DNA of 64,000 nt. Origin: DFXE01 sp032054765. GTDB lineage: Bacteria > Bacteroidota > Bacteroidia > Bacteroidales > Tannerellaceae. A program made the position numbers and the translations under genes. Below the pieces are notes generated by a model. That model was not told the DNA's origin. It worked only from the letters and a program-made list of their open reading frames with translations, and did not search any database. Every line of letters begins with the position of its first letter. The first letter of the stretch is position 1. Shown one piece after another: positions 53,347-61,700 of this stretch. The stretch spans positions 62,001 to 126,000 of the forward strand of contig DAMBSC010000010.1 of the NCBI GenBank assembly GCA_032054765.1, read 5' to 3'.

Positions 53347-54711
53347 CTAACTATCCAATCCATATCGTTTCATTTTATTGAATAAAGTTTTACGGCTAAT
53401 ATTAAGTGCTTCGGCTGTTAATGTGCGGTTGAAATTATGTTTTTTCAATGTTTCCAGAATAAGTTCTTTTTCAACTTGTGCATTAATCTCTTTAATGCCT
53501 CCTTTTTCATTTTCAGTTGAAGCAATAATTTCTATTTGTTCATATCCTTTTATGCGGAGGGGAAGATGTTCTGTTTGAATTACTTCACCCGGTGTTAATA
53601 TCATAGCGCTTTGAATGGCATTTTCCAGATCACGTACATTTCCCGGCCAATCGTAAGCGTTAATTTTATCAATAGCTGTTTGAGAAATACCTTTAATATT
53701 CAGGTTTAACCCTTTGTTATGTTTACTAATGAAATAGTCTACCAATAAAGGAATGTCCTGTTTACGTTCTCTGAGTGGTGGGATCGTTACTGTAAATATA
53801 TTCAGGCGGTATAGTAAATCCAAACGGAAATTACCTTTTTGAACCTCTTCTTCGAGTATACGATTTGTAGCGGCAACAATACGCACATCTACCGGGATAG
53901 ATTTCTTTCCCCCTATGCGTGTTATCTTACGATCTTCTAATACACGTAGAAGTTTTACCTGTGCATCCATGGGTAACTCTCCAATCTCATCGAGAAAAAG
54001 AGTTCCGCCATTGGCTTGTTCAAATGTCCCGGCTTTAGCCTCTTTTGCATCTGTAAAAGCACCTTTTTCATATCCGAAAAGTTCGCTTTCCATTAATGTA
54101 AGAGGAATAGCACCACAGTTTACAGCAATAAAAGGACCCGTTGCACGATTACTATTATAGTGTACCGCATTAGCAATAAGTTCCTTTCCTGTACCGCTTT
54201 CACCATGAATAAGGACGGTAGCATTCGTTTCCGCCACACGTTTTACCTGAGCAACAACTTGTTTTAATCCGGTATTATCACCAATAATATGATGCGAAGT
54301 ATTTGCTTGCAATCGTGTTTTTAACGTTTTTATTTCTCCTTGCATTGCGCAATGTTCCACAGCCCGTTTAACCTTAAGTAGGAGATTATCATTGTCAAAA
54401 GGCTTTTCAATAAAATCGTAAGCTCCTTTCTTAACAGCTTCAACAGCCAATGAAATGGAACCAAAAGCTGTAATAAAAATTACAATCTGGTTTGGACGAA
54501 ATTTCTTTATTTCTTCGAAAGCTTCACTTCCTGTAAGAATCGGCATTTGCTGGTCTAAAAGAACAACGTCCGGATTAAATGAGAATACAGCATCTACAGC
54601 CTCTTTCCCGTTTTCAACAGCCATTACTTCGTATCCTTCTTCTTTAAGTAATAAGGTCATTACTTTCCGGATACGTGCTTCATCGTCAGCGATTAATATT
54701 TTATTTCTCAT
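53347..54711 (-). CDS. NtrC-family sigma-54-dependent response regulator
   Basis: 454 aa. Receiver domain with phospho-Asp in PDVVLLDQQMP (about residue 53). AAA+ domain: Walker A HGESGTGKELIA, the sigma-54 loop as GAFTDA (GAFTGA is the canonical form), Walker B GTLFLDEIGELP. FIS-type HTH at the end (LILETLKKHNFNRTLTAEALNISRKTLFNKMKRYGL). Phosphorylated by the kinase encoded directly upstream, whose gene overlaps by 4 nt (ATGA). Its probable target is the divergent tolC operon, which has a -24/-12 type promoter 56108-56123. Confidence 0.95.
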   Translation of the reverse strand: MRNKILIADDEARIRKVMTLLLKEEGYEVMAVENGKEAVDAVFSFNPDVVLLDQQMPILTGSEAFEEIKKFRPNQIVIFITAFGSISLAVEAVKKGAYDFIEKPFDNDNLLLKVKRAVEHCAMQGEIKTLKTRLQANTSHHIIGDNTGLKQVVAQVKRVAETNATVLIHGESGTGKELIANAVHYNSNRATGPFIAVNCGAIPLTLMESELFGYEKGAFTDAKEAKAGTFEQANGGTLFLDEIGELPMDAQVKLLRVLEDRKITRIGGKKSIPVDVRIVAATNRILEEEVQKGNFRLDLLYRLNIFTVTIPPLRERKQDIPLLVDYFISKHNKGLNLNIKGISQTAIDKINAYDWPGNVRDLENAIQSAMILTPGEVIQTEHLPLRIKGYEQIEIIASTENEKGGIKEINAQVEKELILETLKKHNFNRTLTAEALNISRKTLFNKMKRYGLDS

Positions 54712-55949
54712 TTACGTTGCGGTAATTTAATTATAAAAGAAGTTCCTTTCTCCGGTATGCTTTTTACTTCGATTTCTCCTTCATGACGGTTTATCATACC
54801 ATAACTTATCGCTAACCCCAGACCGGTACCTTCTTCTTTGGTTGTAAAGAATGGATTAAATACATTTTCCAGATCATTTTTATTTATACCCTTACCAGTA
54901 TCTTCGAAAGTAATGATCAGGAAACGATTTTGAGTATTAATGTCTGCACCCTTTTCAATGCTTATTATTAATGTTCTATGCTTACCCGGCTCGTTTTTGC
55001 TCATGGCCTCAATAGCATTCAGTATAATATTCAAGAATACTTGTTTCAATTGTTCAAGGTCTGCTTGAATAGTAGTATCTTTTGTGAAATATTCGAATTC
55101 GACATCTATATGTTGCTTATTTAATGTCGATTGAATTAATAATAAAGTTTGATTAATTAATAGTTCTATATCTACTTCGGTTATGTTAAGTTCCGAAGGC
55201 CGGGCAAACGATAACAAGCCCTGTACTATCTTATTAATCCGCTCTACTTCGGTTATTAATTCAGTAATCATTTCCGATTTTACAGGATCATTTGTGAAGT
55301 CTTTACTTAAATATTGAATAGTACTTCTTATTGCTGTTAAAGGATTTCGTATCTCGTGTGCGGCACCGGCGGCCAGTTCACCTAAAGTAGCTAAACGGTC
55401 TGTTCGGTACATCTTTTTTATACGTTCTGTCTGTACTTCATACAGGGAAGCATTTTCAATAGCAAAAGCCGCCTGATCAAATAGAAGAGAAAGCAAATTA
55501 ATGTCCTGTTCTGTGAAGCCGGTTCCATTTGTTTTTTTACCTATAAAGATGGTACCGCTGATATGATTCATTACCTTTAAAGGATATATCAGTTCTGTTT
55601 TCAATTGTGTAAGAATAGTCTGTTCTTCCTCCGTAAAATAACTTAGTATATCAGGATGTTGAGAGAGTAAAAGATATTTTTCATTAACTGAAAGCCAGTT
55701 AATAAGCCTGTCTTTTACTGTCAGTATTACATTTTGTTTTCCATCCGTATTTTGGAGTTTATATTTTCCTGTATTATTATCTAACAGGAAAATGTAAACA
55801 GATTCTACAGGACATATTTGCTTTACTTTCGATATAAAATTACTGATAAGTAAAGACTTGTCTGCTATAAGCATCAAAGACCTGTTAAACTCTGATAAAA
55901 GTGTACTTAAGTCGGGCTGTACAATTTCTTTTCTTTTAAAAAGGGTCAT
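54708..55949 (-). CDS. sensor histidine kinase with GAF domain (NtrB-like)
   Basis: 413 aa, no membrane helix or signal peptide, so cytoplasmic. GAF domain at about residues 30-165, coiled linker, HisKA with phospho-His in GAAHEIRNPLTAIRSTI, HATPase with N box (FLNIILNAIEAM), DTGKGI and GTGLGLAIS. It presumably senses an internal signal and phosphorylates the NtrC-type partner encoded immediately downstream with a 4-nt overlap. A TATATTTG -7 element (55968-55975) lies 19 nt before its start. Confidence 0.94.
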   Translation of the reverse strand: MTLFKRKEIVQPDLSTLLSEFNRSLMLIADKSLLISNFISKVKQICPVESVYIFLLDNNTGKYKLQNTDGKQNVILTVKDRLINWLSVNEKYLLLSQHPDILSYFTEEEQTILTQLKTELIYPLKVMNHISGTIFIGKKTNGTGFTEQDINLLSLLFDQAAFAIENASLYEVQTERIKKMYRTDRLATLGELAAGAAHEIRNPLTAIRSTIQYLSKDFTNDPVKSEMITELITEVERINKIVQGLLSFARPSELNITEVDIELLINQTLLLIQSTLNKQHIDVEFEYFTKDTTIQADLEQLKQVFLNIILNAIEAMSKNEPGKHRTLIISIEKGADINTQNRFLIITFEDTGKGINKNDLENVFNPFFTTKEEGTGLGLAISYGMINRHEGEIEVKSIPEKGTSFIIKLPQRK

Positions 55950-55967
55950 TTATTAAATTGTTTGATG

Positions 55968-55975
55968 CAAATATA
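55968..55975 (-). promoter_or_regulatory. candidate -7 element of the kinase/regulator operon
   Basis: TATATTTG on the - strand fits TAnnTTTG, 19 nt from the kinase ATG. No clear -33. Confidence 0.4.
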
Positions 55976-56107
55976 AAGTATAAATCTTTATTATCTATGT
56001 CGGACGGGTAAAATATTACCCATTTTGTGTAAAGGTGAGTATAGTTGCCCAAATGATTCTTGGAAGATTATTTTGGTAAGTATAAGTAAATCAGTGAAAT
56101 GCAAAAA

Positions 56108-56123
56108 TGGCACGAGATTTGAA
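56108..56123 (+). promoter_or_regulatory. sigma-54 (-24/-12) promoter-like site for the tolC operon
   Basis: TGGCACG-AGAT-TTGAA matches TGGCACG-N4-TTGCW except that the -12 C is A. The spacing between GG and the -12 G is correct. Transcription would start near 56134, giving a leader of about 48 nt to the tolC ATG at 56183. Confidence 0.65.
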
Positions 56124-56182
56124 TTATATAAGCCATGAAGAACTGTTTACAACCAAATATGGGTAATACATTACACAAACCG

Positions 56183-57694
56183 ATGAAATTAAAAATACAA
56201 CTTATACTACTATATTTATTTTTTAGCTTCACATATCAAGGAGCTTTTGCAACAAAAACAATTACATATGAAGAAGCTATACGTATTGCGTTAGGAGAGA
56301 GTTATACCGTAAAATATTATAAAGAGGAGATGGATGCAACCCATTATTCATACCTTTATACAAGAGCTCAATTCAAACCTATGTTGGATTTTAGTCTGTT
56401 TACCCCTTCCTGGAAAGAAGCCCTAACAGAAATAAAACAGGTAGACGATTTACCTGTATATAACTCAATAGGATCTTTACAAGTTGGAGGAGATCTTGGT
56501 TTTACCTATGTATTACCAACAGGCGGAAATTTTGCTTTCTCCTCAAAAATGTATTGGGAAAACTACAGGGCGACACTTTCCGACGATGAAGAGTTAAAGC
56601 GTGATCAGGTATATTCACGGTTTGCCCTTTCTTTTGATCAACCCATCTTTACGGCTAATAAACTGAAAGAGAATATGAATGTGGCAGAGCTTAATTTCAG
56701 GAAAACATCTTACTATTTTACTCGTGTACAGATGGATATTGTTTATGATGTAACCAATAGTTTTTATCAGGTTTATAAACTGGCCTATGAACATAAAATT
56801 AATCAGGACAGATTGATTAATTCTCAGGAAGCATATCGAATAACCAAGCTAAAACAGGAGACGGGAAATTTACCGGAAGGAGAAATACTAATTGCTGAAA
56901 TAACTGTAGCACAGGATGAAGCCCGTGTAATGGAAAGTCAGGGAAAATTAGACGCAGCAAAAGATCAATTTAAACTTCTGATCGGTTTGGAACTAAGTGA
57001 AGAAATTGATTTGCAGGCTGATATGGAGTTCGATGCTTTTCTGATCGATATGCAATTGGCTATAGATGAAGCTTTACAAAACCGTATGGAAATCAAGGAG
57101 AATAATCTGGATATTCAGTTACAGGAAATTGAAGTAAAAAGAGCAAAACGCGAAAGAGAATTCAGCGGTAATATTTCAGCTTATTATGATTTTACAGGAT
57201 TAAGTACAAGAAGTGATGGGACGGTAAATCAATTGATCGGTTCGTCATTCCAGAATATGGTGGATCGTCCGGCAAACCGAGGGATAGCTTTGACAGTATC
57301 TTATCCGATTGCCGACTGGGGACGTGCCAAAAACCTGATTAAAAGAGAACAGGTACGTATGAAACAACGCGAACTGAACCTGGAAAATACAAAACGTACT
57401 ATAGAAAGAGAAATCCGTGAGATTGTGCGTACAGTGTATGAAGCGGAAAAACGGTATCGTATAAATCGTCGGAACCAGGAAGTCGCTATCGAAAGCTATC
57501 GTATCAGTCAATTACGCTTTGAAAATGGCGATATGACAAGCCAGGAGTTGTCTATAGAGCAGGATCGTTTGTCGCAAGTTCAATTGGCCTATATTGAAAG
57601 TTATATCACCTACCGTTTGTCGGTGGCAGATCTCAATAGGAAAACGATGTATGACTTTGAGAATAACAGGAGTTTCCTGCTTCAAAATAATTAA
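56183..57694 (+). CDS. TolC-family outer-membrane efflux protein
   Basis: 503 aa from the ATG at 56183, which starts a proper signal peptide (MKLKIQLILLYLFFSFTYQGAFA). The ATG at 56135 coincides with the expected sigma-54 start site, so it is not used here. Two OEP repeats with the long helices typical of TolC trimers: ITYEEAIRIALGESYTVKYYKEEM..., and KREQVRMKQRELNLENTKRTIEREIREIVRTVYEAEKRYRIN...ENGDMTSQELSIEQDRLSQVQLAYI. It provides the outer-membrane channel for the ABC exporter encoded downstream. A 219-nt gap with operator-like repeats follows. Confidence 0.93.
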   Translation: MKLKIQLILLYLFFSFTYQGAFATKTITYEEAIRIALGESYTVKYYKEEMDATHYSYLYTRAQFKPMLDFSLFTPSWKEALTEIKQVDDLPVYNSIGSLQVGGDLGFTYVLPTGGNFAFSSKMYWENYRATLSDDEELKRDQVYSRFALSFDQPIFTANKLKENMNVAELNFRKTSYYFTRVQMDIVYDVTNSFYQVYKLAYEHKINQDRLINSQEAYRITKLKQETGNLPEGEILIAEITVAQDEARVMESQGKLDAAKDQFKLLIGLELSEEIDLQADMEFDAFLIDMQLAIDEALQNRMEIKENNLDIQLQEIEVKRAKREREFSGNISAYYDFTGLSTRSDGTVNQLIGSSFQNMVDRPANRGIALTVSYPIADWGRAKNLIKREQVRMKQRELNLENTKRTIEREIREIVRTVYEAEKRYRINRRNQEVAIESYRISQLRFENGDMTSQELSIEQDRLSQVQLAYIESYITYRLSVADLNRKTMYDFENNRSFLLQNN

Positions 57695-57763
57695 TAAATG
57701 TGGTTGTTTACAGAAATATTAACGATATATTATTTGTTTCAAGTTTGGGACATTTGCGTTTGA

Positions 57764-57851
57764 CATATGTTGAATACAAATTCTACAATTGTTGAATTTA
57801 AATTCAACATATATGGAATATATATTCAACAATTGTCGGATATACAAAATA
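57764..57851. promoter_or_regulatory. four tandem 22-bp units, operator-like, inside the export operon
   Basis: Units of exactly 22 bp start at 57764, 57786, 57808 and 57830. The first three carry the palindrome GAAT-N4-ATTC centred at 57777.5, 57799.5 and 57821.5; the second is the perfect 20-bp palindrome TGTTGAATTTAAATTCAACA. Unit starts alternate CATAT and CAATT. The fourth is degenerate. They lie 63 nt upstream of the NEW3-protein gene. Confidence 0.65.
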
Positions 57852-57913
57852 ATTGAACGAATAGTAAAATCCTTTTAGGATGATAAAGAAAATATATTAA
57901 ATCAAAAGATAAA

Positions 57914-59329
57914 ATGAAACGATTACTTACGCTGTTTTTATTTATAAGTGCTATTACATTTTCTTTAAAGGCACAAGGAGATACAGAAGCGGCTCTTTTA
58001 CTCGACTTGAAAAAAGCGAGGGCTGATTACGAAGTAGCCAGTCAAAAGTATCAGAATGATACCAAATTGTTTGAAGAAAAGGCAATCTCGACAAATGATT
58101 ATAATCGTTCACGAAATGAATTACTTAGCAGAGAGGTTGATTATCAGAAACTGATTCTAAAATTGATTTCTCAACAAAGCTATATAACAGTTGAACGAGC
58201 TGTAAAATATCAGGATCAGCGGGGAAACCGAAAAGTGAAAATAACCTTACAGAGCGCATTGGAAGGGAATGAGGAGTATCTTAACCAGTTTCAGGAGCAT
58301 TTTGATGTTTTTACTCCTGAAATGCGCTCTGGTAAGGTTTATAATATTTATGTTTCATTGGTTGATAACGACTCAAAGACGATTATCGGTTCACCTTATG
58401 AATTTAGGATACCTTCTATTGAATTAGGAAAGTCTGCGAATGCGGATTTTGAACTTTTAAAAGATGCTGAATTCCTAACCGTTTCCCTTAACTATAATAA
58501 TCGTAAGGATGAGAAGAATATTTACCTGAAAAAAGATGCCAGTATGAACCAGATCGATATAACCTCTTTGCAATTCAGTCAGGAAGCCGATTTGAGCAAT
58601 AAAGCATCTTATGATATTACATTGGAGCGTTTTTCTACTTCTGATGATGTATACAGATTAGAGTTAACAGGGCTGCCACGGCAGATAACCTATGATTTTA
58701 CAGACGGTGGTAGTAAAGTAACACAGATTAAATTTGCACAGGGAGTAAATATAAAGAAATTATCTTTACAGGTCTATTTACCGGACAGGGATGATGGAGA
58801 AGTTGTTATTGATAAACCTATAAAGTTTAGTGTGCAGACTAAGACGGCATCTAATGGAGAAATGGCAGGAAGTGAACAACTTGAAATCATACCTCGTGGA
58901 AAAGGAAAGATAGAAGTTCGTGCGAATAACTTATATCACGAGATAACGGTGGGAAAAGAATTGGAAATGGAAGTCGTTGTTCGTAATGGTGGTAGCCGCC
59001 GCCTGGATAATATTAAAATCAATACGGAAAGACCATTAGGCTGGGAAACAATAGTTGAGCCGGATGTTATAAGGAGTCTTGAACCTGAAAAAGAAGAAAA
59101 GGTGAAGATAAAGATCATACCTCCAAAAGACGGTGGAGTAGGAGCCCAGGAAATAAAGATAAAGACAGAAGCAATGGCCGAGAATCAGAAAGTAGACACG
59201 GAAGACAAAACAATCCGAATACAGGTAAATGCTGCTACATCTTTTATCGGAACATTCGCATTAATCCTGTTATTATTGGCTTTTATCGGCGGTATAGTAT
59301 GGTTCGGAATGAAATTAAGTAGAAAATAA
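57914..59329 (+). CDS. NEW3-domain protein with coiled coil and C-terminal membrane anchor
   Basis: 471 aa: signal peptide (MKRLLTLFLFISAITFSLKAQ), coiled coil (residues about 25-90, LLDLKKARADYEVASQKYQNDTKLFEEKAI), several beta-sandwich stretches, a NEW3-like domain (about 345-430, ITVGKELEMEVVVRNGGSRRLDNIKI...PPKDGGVGAQEIKIKTEAMAENQ) and a C-terminal helix (FIGTFALILLLLAFIGGIVWFGMKLSRK) anchoring it in the inner membrane. With TolC upstream and ABC genes downstream it may be the periplasmic adaptor, in place of a usual HlyD-type protein; the early coiled coil would suit this. Function is inferred from context only. Confidence 0.75.
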   Translation: MKRLLTLFLFISAITFSLKAQGDTEAALLLDLKKARADYEVASQKYQNDTKLFEEKAISTNDYNRSRNELLSREVDYQKLILKLISQQSYITVERAVKYQDQRGNRKVKITLQSALEGNEEYLNQFQEHFDVFTPEMRSGKVYNIYVSLVDNDSKTIIGSPYEFRIPSIELGKSANADFELLKDAEFLTVSLNYNNRKDEKNIYLKKDASMNQIDITSLQFSQEADLSNKASYDITLERFSTSDDVYRLELTGLPRQITYDFTDGGSKVTQIKFAQGVNIKKLSLQVYLPDRDDGEVVIDKPIKFSVQTKTASNGEMAGSEQLEIIPRGKGKIEVRANNLYHEITVGKELEMEVVVRNGGSRRLDNIKINTERPLGWETIVEPDVIRSLEPEKEEKVKIKIIPPKDGGVGAQEIKIKTEAMAENQKVDTEDKTIRIQVNAATSFIGTFALILLLLAFIGGIVWFGMKLSRK

Positions 59330-59424
59330 TAACGATTAACGGTAAACGATTAACCATTAATCTTGAGATAGATATAAATTGTTAATCGTTAATCGTTAAA
59401 CGTTAATCATTAATCGTTAAATGA
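59329..59424. repeat. TTAATCGT / ACGATTAA inverted repeats between NEW3 and ABC genes
   Basis: Left half AACGATTAACGGTAAACGATTAA, split over 59331-59357, faces GTTAATCGTTAATCGTTAAA (59380-59400) and further copies. The same words occur at 51476-51545. Confidence 0.65.
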
Positions 59425-59425
59425 A

Positions 59426-60142
59426 ATGTTACAAGCAATTGACTTAACAAAACGGTATGAAGACGGGCAACTGGCGTTGGATGCCCTGAACCTGGAGATT
59501 AAACCGGGTGAGATTTTCTTTTTACTTGGTGCGAATGGAGCGGGTAAAACGACAACTATCAATCTATTATTGAACTTTATTGATCCTACATTGGGTAAGG
59601 CTTTAGTAGATGGTATCGATGTCATGGAACGGCCTTTGGAAACAAAGAAACATATAGCATTTGTTTCTGAAAATGTAATGCTTTATGGGAATTTTACTGC
59701 ACGGCAAAATGTTGATTTCTTTGCTCGTTTAGGAGGTAAAACAGATCTCTCCAAAAAGGATTATTATGATGTGATGCGGCGTGTAGGTTTACAGGAAGAA
59801 GCCTTTGAACGTAAATTGAAAACTTTTTCAAAAGGGATGCGCCAGAAAGTAGGACTGGCAATCGCTATCATTAAGGATGCTGATAATATCGTTATGGATG
59901 AGCCGACTACCGGACTTGATCCTAAGAGTGCTGCTGAGCTGATGCATCTTCTGATCCAATTACGGAATGCCGGTAAGTCCATATTGATGTGTACGCACGA
60001 TCTGTTCCGCGCTAAGACAGTAGCCGACAGAGTCGGGATTATGAAAGAAGGACGTCTGGTAATGCTTCGTACACGCGAAGAGTTCCTGCAAGATGACCTG
60101 GAGCGTATTTATCTGGATTATATGCAGGAGGCCGTATTATGA
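59426..60142 (+). CDS. ABC transporter ATP-binding protein
   Basis: 238-aa ATPase subunit: Walker A LLGANGAGKTTTINLL, signature FSKGMRQKVGLAIAI, Walker B NIVMDEPTTGLDP, switch His in MCTHDLFRAKTVADRVGIM. It is of the ABC-2/CcmA type that powers export or lipid/polymer transport. The stop overlaps the first permease start by 4 nt (ATGA), so the two are translationally coupled. TolC and the NEW3 protein are encoded just upstream. Confidence 0.95.
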   Translation: MLQAIDLTKRYEDGQLALDALNLEIKPGEIFFLLGANGAGKTTTINLLLNFIDPTLGKALVDGIDVMERPLETKKHIAFVSENVMLYGNFTARQNVDFFARLGGKTDLSKKDYYDVMRRVGLQEEAFERKLKTFSKGMRQKVGLAIAIIKDADNIVMDEPTTGLDPKSAAELMHLLIQLRNAGKSILMCTHDLFRAKTVADRVGIMKEGRLVMLRTREEFLQDDLERIYLDYMQEAVL

Positions 60143-61680
60143 TCTGGTTAATAGCGAAAAAAGATTTTTTACTGAACCTGATATCTGTAAGGTTTATTAT
60201 AGGATTTGTGCTCTGCTTGGTAATAATCCCTTTTACTATGATAGTGAGTGTAGACGACTATCAGAATCAGATGCGCATCTCTCAGATCGACCAGGCGGAT
60301 GCCGATCAGGAGATGAAAGAATTACAACTATATTCGGCTTTGCGCCCTACTGTTGTTAAGAAGCCCGAAGTGCTGAATATCTTCAGTAAAGGAATCAGTA
60401 ATAATGTGGGGAATAAAACGAAAGTTACGCTACAGGAATACCCTATCTTCCCTTCCGGCCATACTTCGTCAAGGGATAATCCGTTGCTGAATGCTTTTTT
60501 TTCGTTGGATTTCTCATCAGTGATCGCTATTGTCATTTCTTTGCTGGCATTGGTTTTTGCTTATGATTCTATTACGCGTGAACGTGAAGACGGTACGATG
60601 AAGCTGATCTTTACAGGACAGATAAGCCGTATATCGTTTGTGATAGGTAAATTAGCCGGCCTTTTATTGACTTTACTACCTATCTTGGTATTCTGCTATC
60701 TGCTGGCATGTTTTATTATAGTTGTAAATCCAGCAGTCAGTATAACTTCTTCCGATTGGAGTGGCATTTTTCTTCTTTTTCTGACCTCTATTATTTATAT
60801 GTTGGTTTTTATTATGCTGGGAATTTTTATTTCGGCATTAACATCCCATTCCTCTTCATCCATCATATTAAGCCTTTTATGTTGGATTGGCTTTTTGTTT
60901 CTGATTCCCAATATGGCAACTTATTTATCTCAGAGTATCTCGCGGACACCTCTATATGATAATGTGCGAACAACTATATCTGAGTATCATAAAGAATTTA
61001 ATAATCAATACTGGTCTATATTGCAGGAAAAAGTGAAAGAGGCTGGAGCTAAGGATTTCAGTTGGTGGCACTATGATATGAAAGATGATGGCTATGAAGA
61101 GCTTTATGGAGGAAAACGGGAAATGGCGGAAGCTCATCGCTTAAAAAATATGTGGTCGGAACCCTACCGGATTGAGATGGCAGATAAAATCTGGATTATA
61201 CAGAAAGACTATCTGGATAAACTCATGAAGCAACAACGTGTGCAACAGTATTTATCCTGGTTATCGCCTTCGGAATTGTTTACCCAGGCAACGGATGCGC
61301 TCTGTCGTACGGATGTAAAGGCCTTTCTGAAATATATGGAAACCCAACGTGATTACCGGCAAACGATGATTCGTTTTTTTATAGATAATGATCTATTCGC
61401 TTCGTATCAATACTTCAGTCAGCAACCGAAAGAAGAATTTCCAACTGAGCAGGAAATAGAAGATTACTATGCGAAAGGCGGAGAAGGTAAGATTGAAGAT
61501 TGGATACTCCCTAATGGTTATCGTCTTAATACGGATAATGTACCCCGCTATGTATATCGAATGACATCTCCTGCCGATACGTTTAAGTCGGCAATAAGCA
61601 GGCTGACAGCTTTACTGGCAATAAGTATTCTATTGCTTTTAGGAACTATAGCTGTATTTATAAAGTATGATGTGAGATAA
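60139..61680 (+). CDS. ABC-2 type permease with large periplasmic domain (DUF3526-like), 1
   Basis: 513 aa. First helix near residues 18-38 (VRFIIGFVLCLVIIPFTMIV), a periplasmic loop, then a group of helices from about residue 128 to 265 (SVIAIVISLLALVFAYDSITREREDGTMKLIFTG... FLFLIPNMATYL), a large extracytoplasmic domain of about 200 residues rich in Lys/Glu/Tyr, and a last helix ending in FIKYDVR. This layout suits ABC-2 permeases with a DUF3526 domain. It pairs with the second permease, which has the same order and the same KYDVR end. Substrate unknown. Confidence 0.88.
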   Translation: MIWLIAKKDFLLNLISVRFIIGFVLCLVIIPFTMIVSVDDYQNQMRISQIDQADADQEMKELQLYSALRPTVVKKPEVLNIFSKGISNNVGNKTKVTLQEYPIFPSGHTSSRDNPLLNAFFSLDFSSVIAIVISLLALVFAYDSITREREDGTMKLIFTGQISRISFVIGKLAGLLLTLLPILVFCYLLACFIIVVNPAVSITSSDWSGIFLLFLTSIIYMLVFIMLGIFISALTSHSSSSIILSLLCWIGFLFLIPNMATYLSQSISRTPLYDNVRTTISEYHKEFNNQYWSILQEKVKEAGAKDFSWWHYDMKDDGYEELYGGKREMAEAHRLKNMWSEPYRIEMADKIWIIQKDYLDKLMKQQRVQQYLSWLSPSELFTQATDALCRTDVKAFLKYMETQRDYRQTMIRFFIDNDLFASYQYFSQQPKEEFPTEQEIEDYYAKGGEGKIEDWILPNGYRLNTDNVPRYVYRMTSPADTFKSAISRLTALLAISILLLLGTIAVFIKYDVR

Positions 61681-61700
61681 CCCCTTAAAGAATCAAGAAT

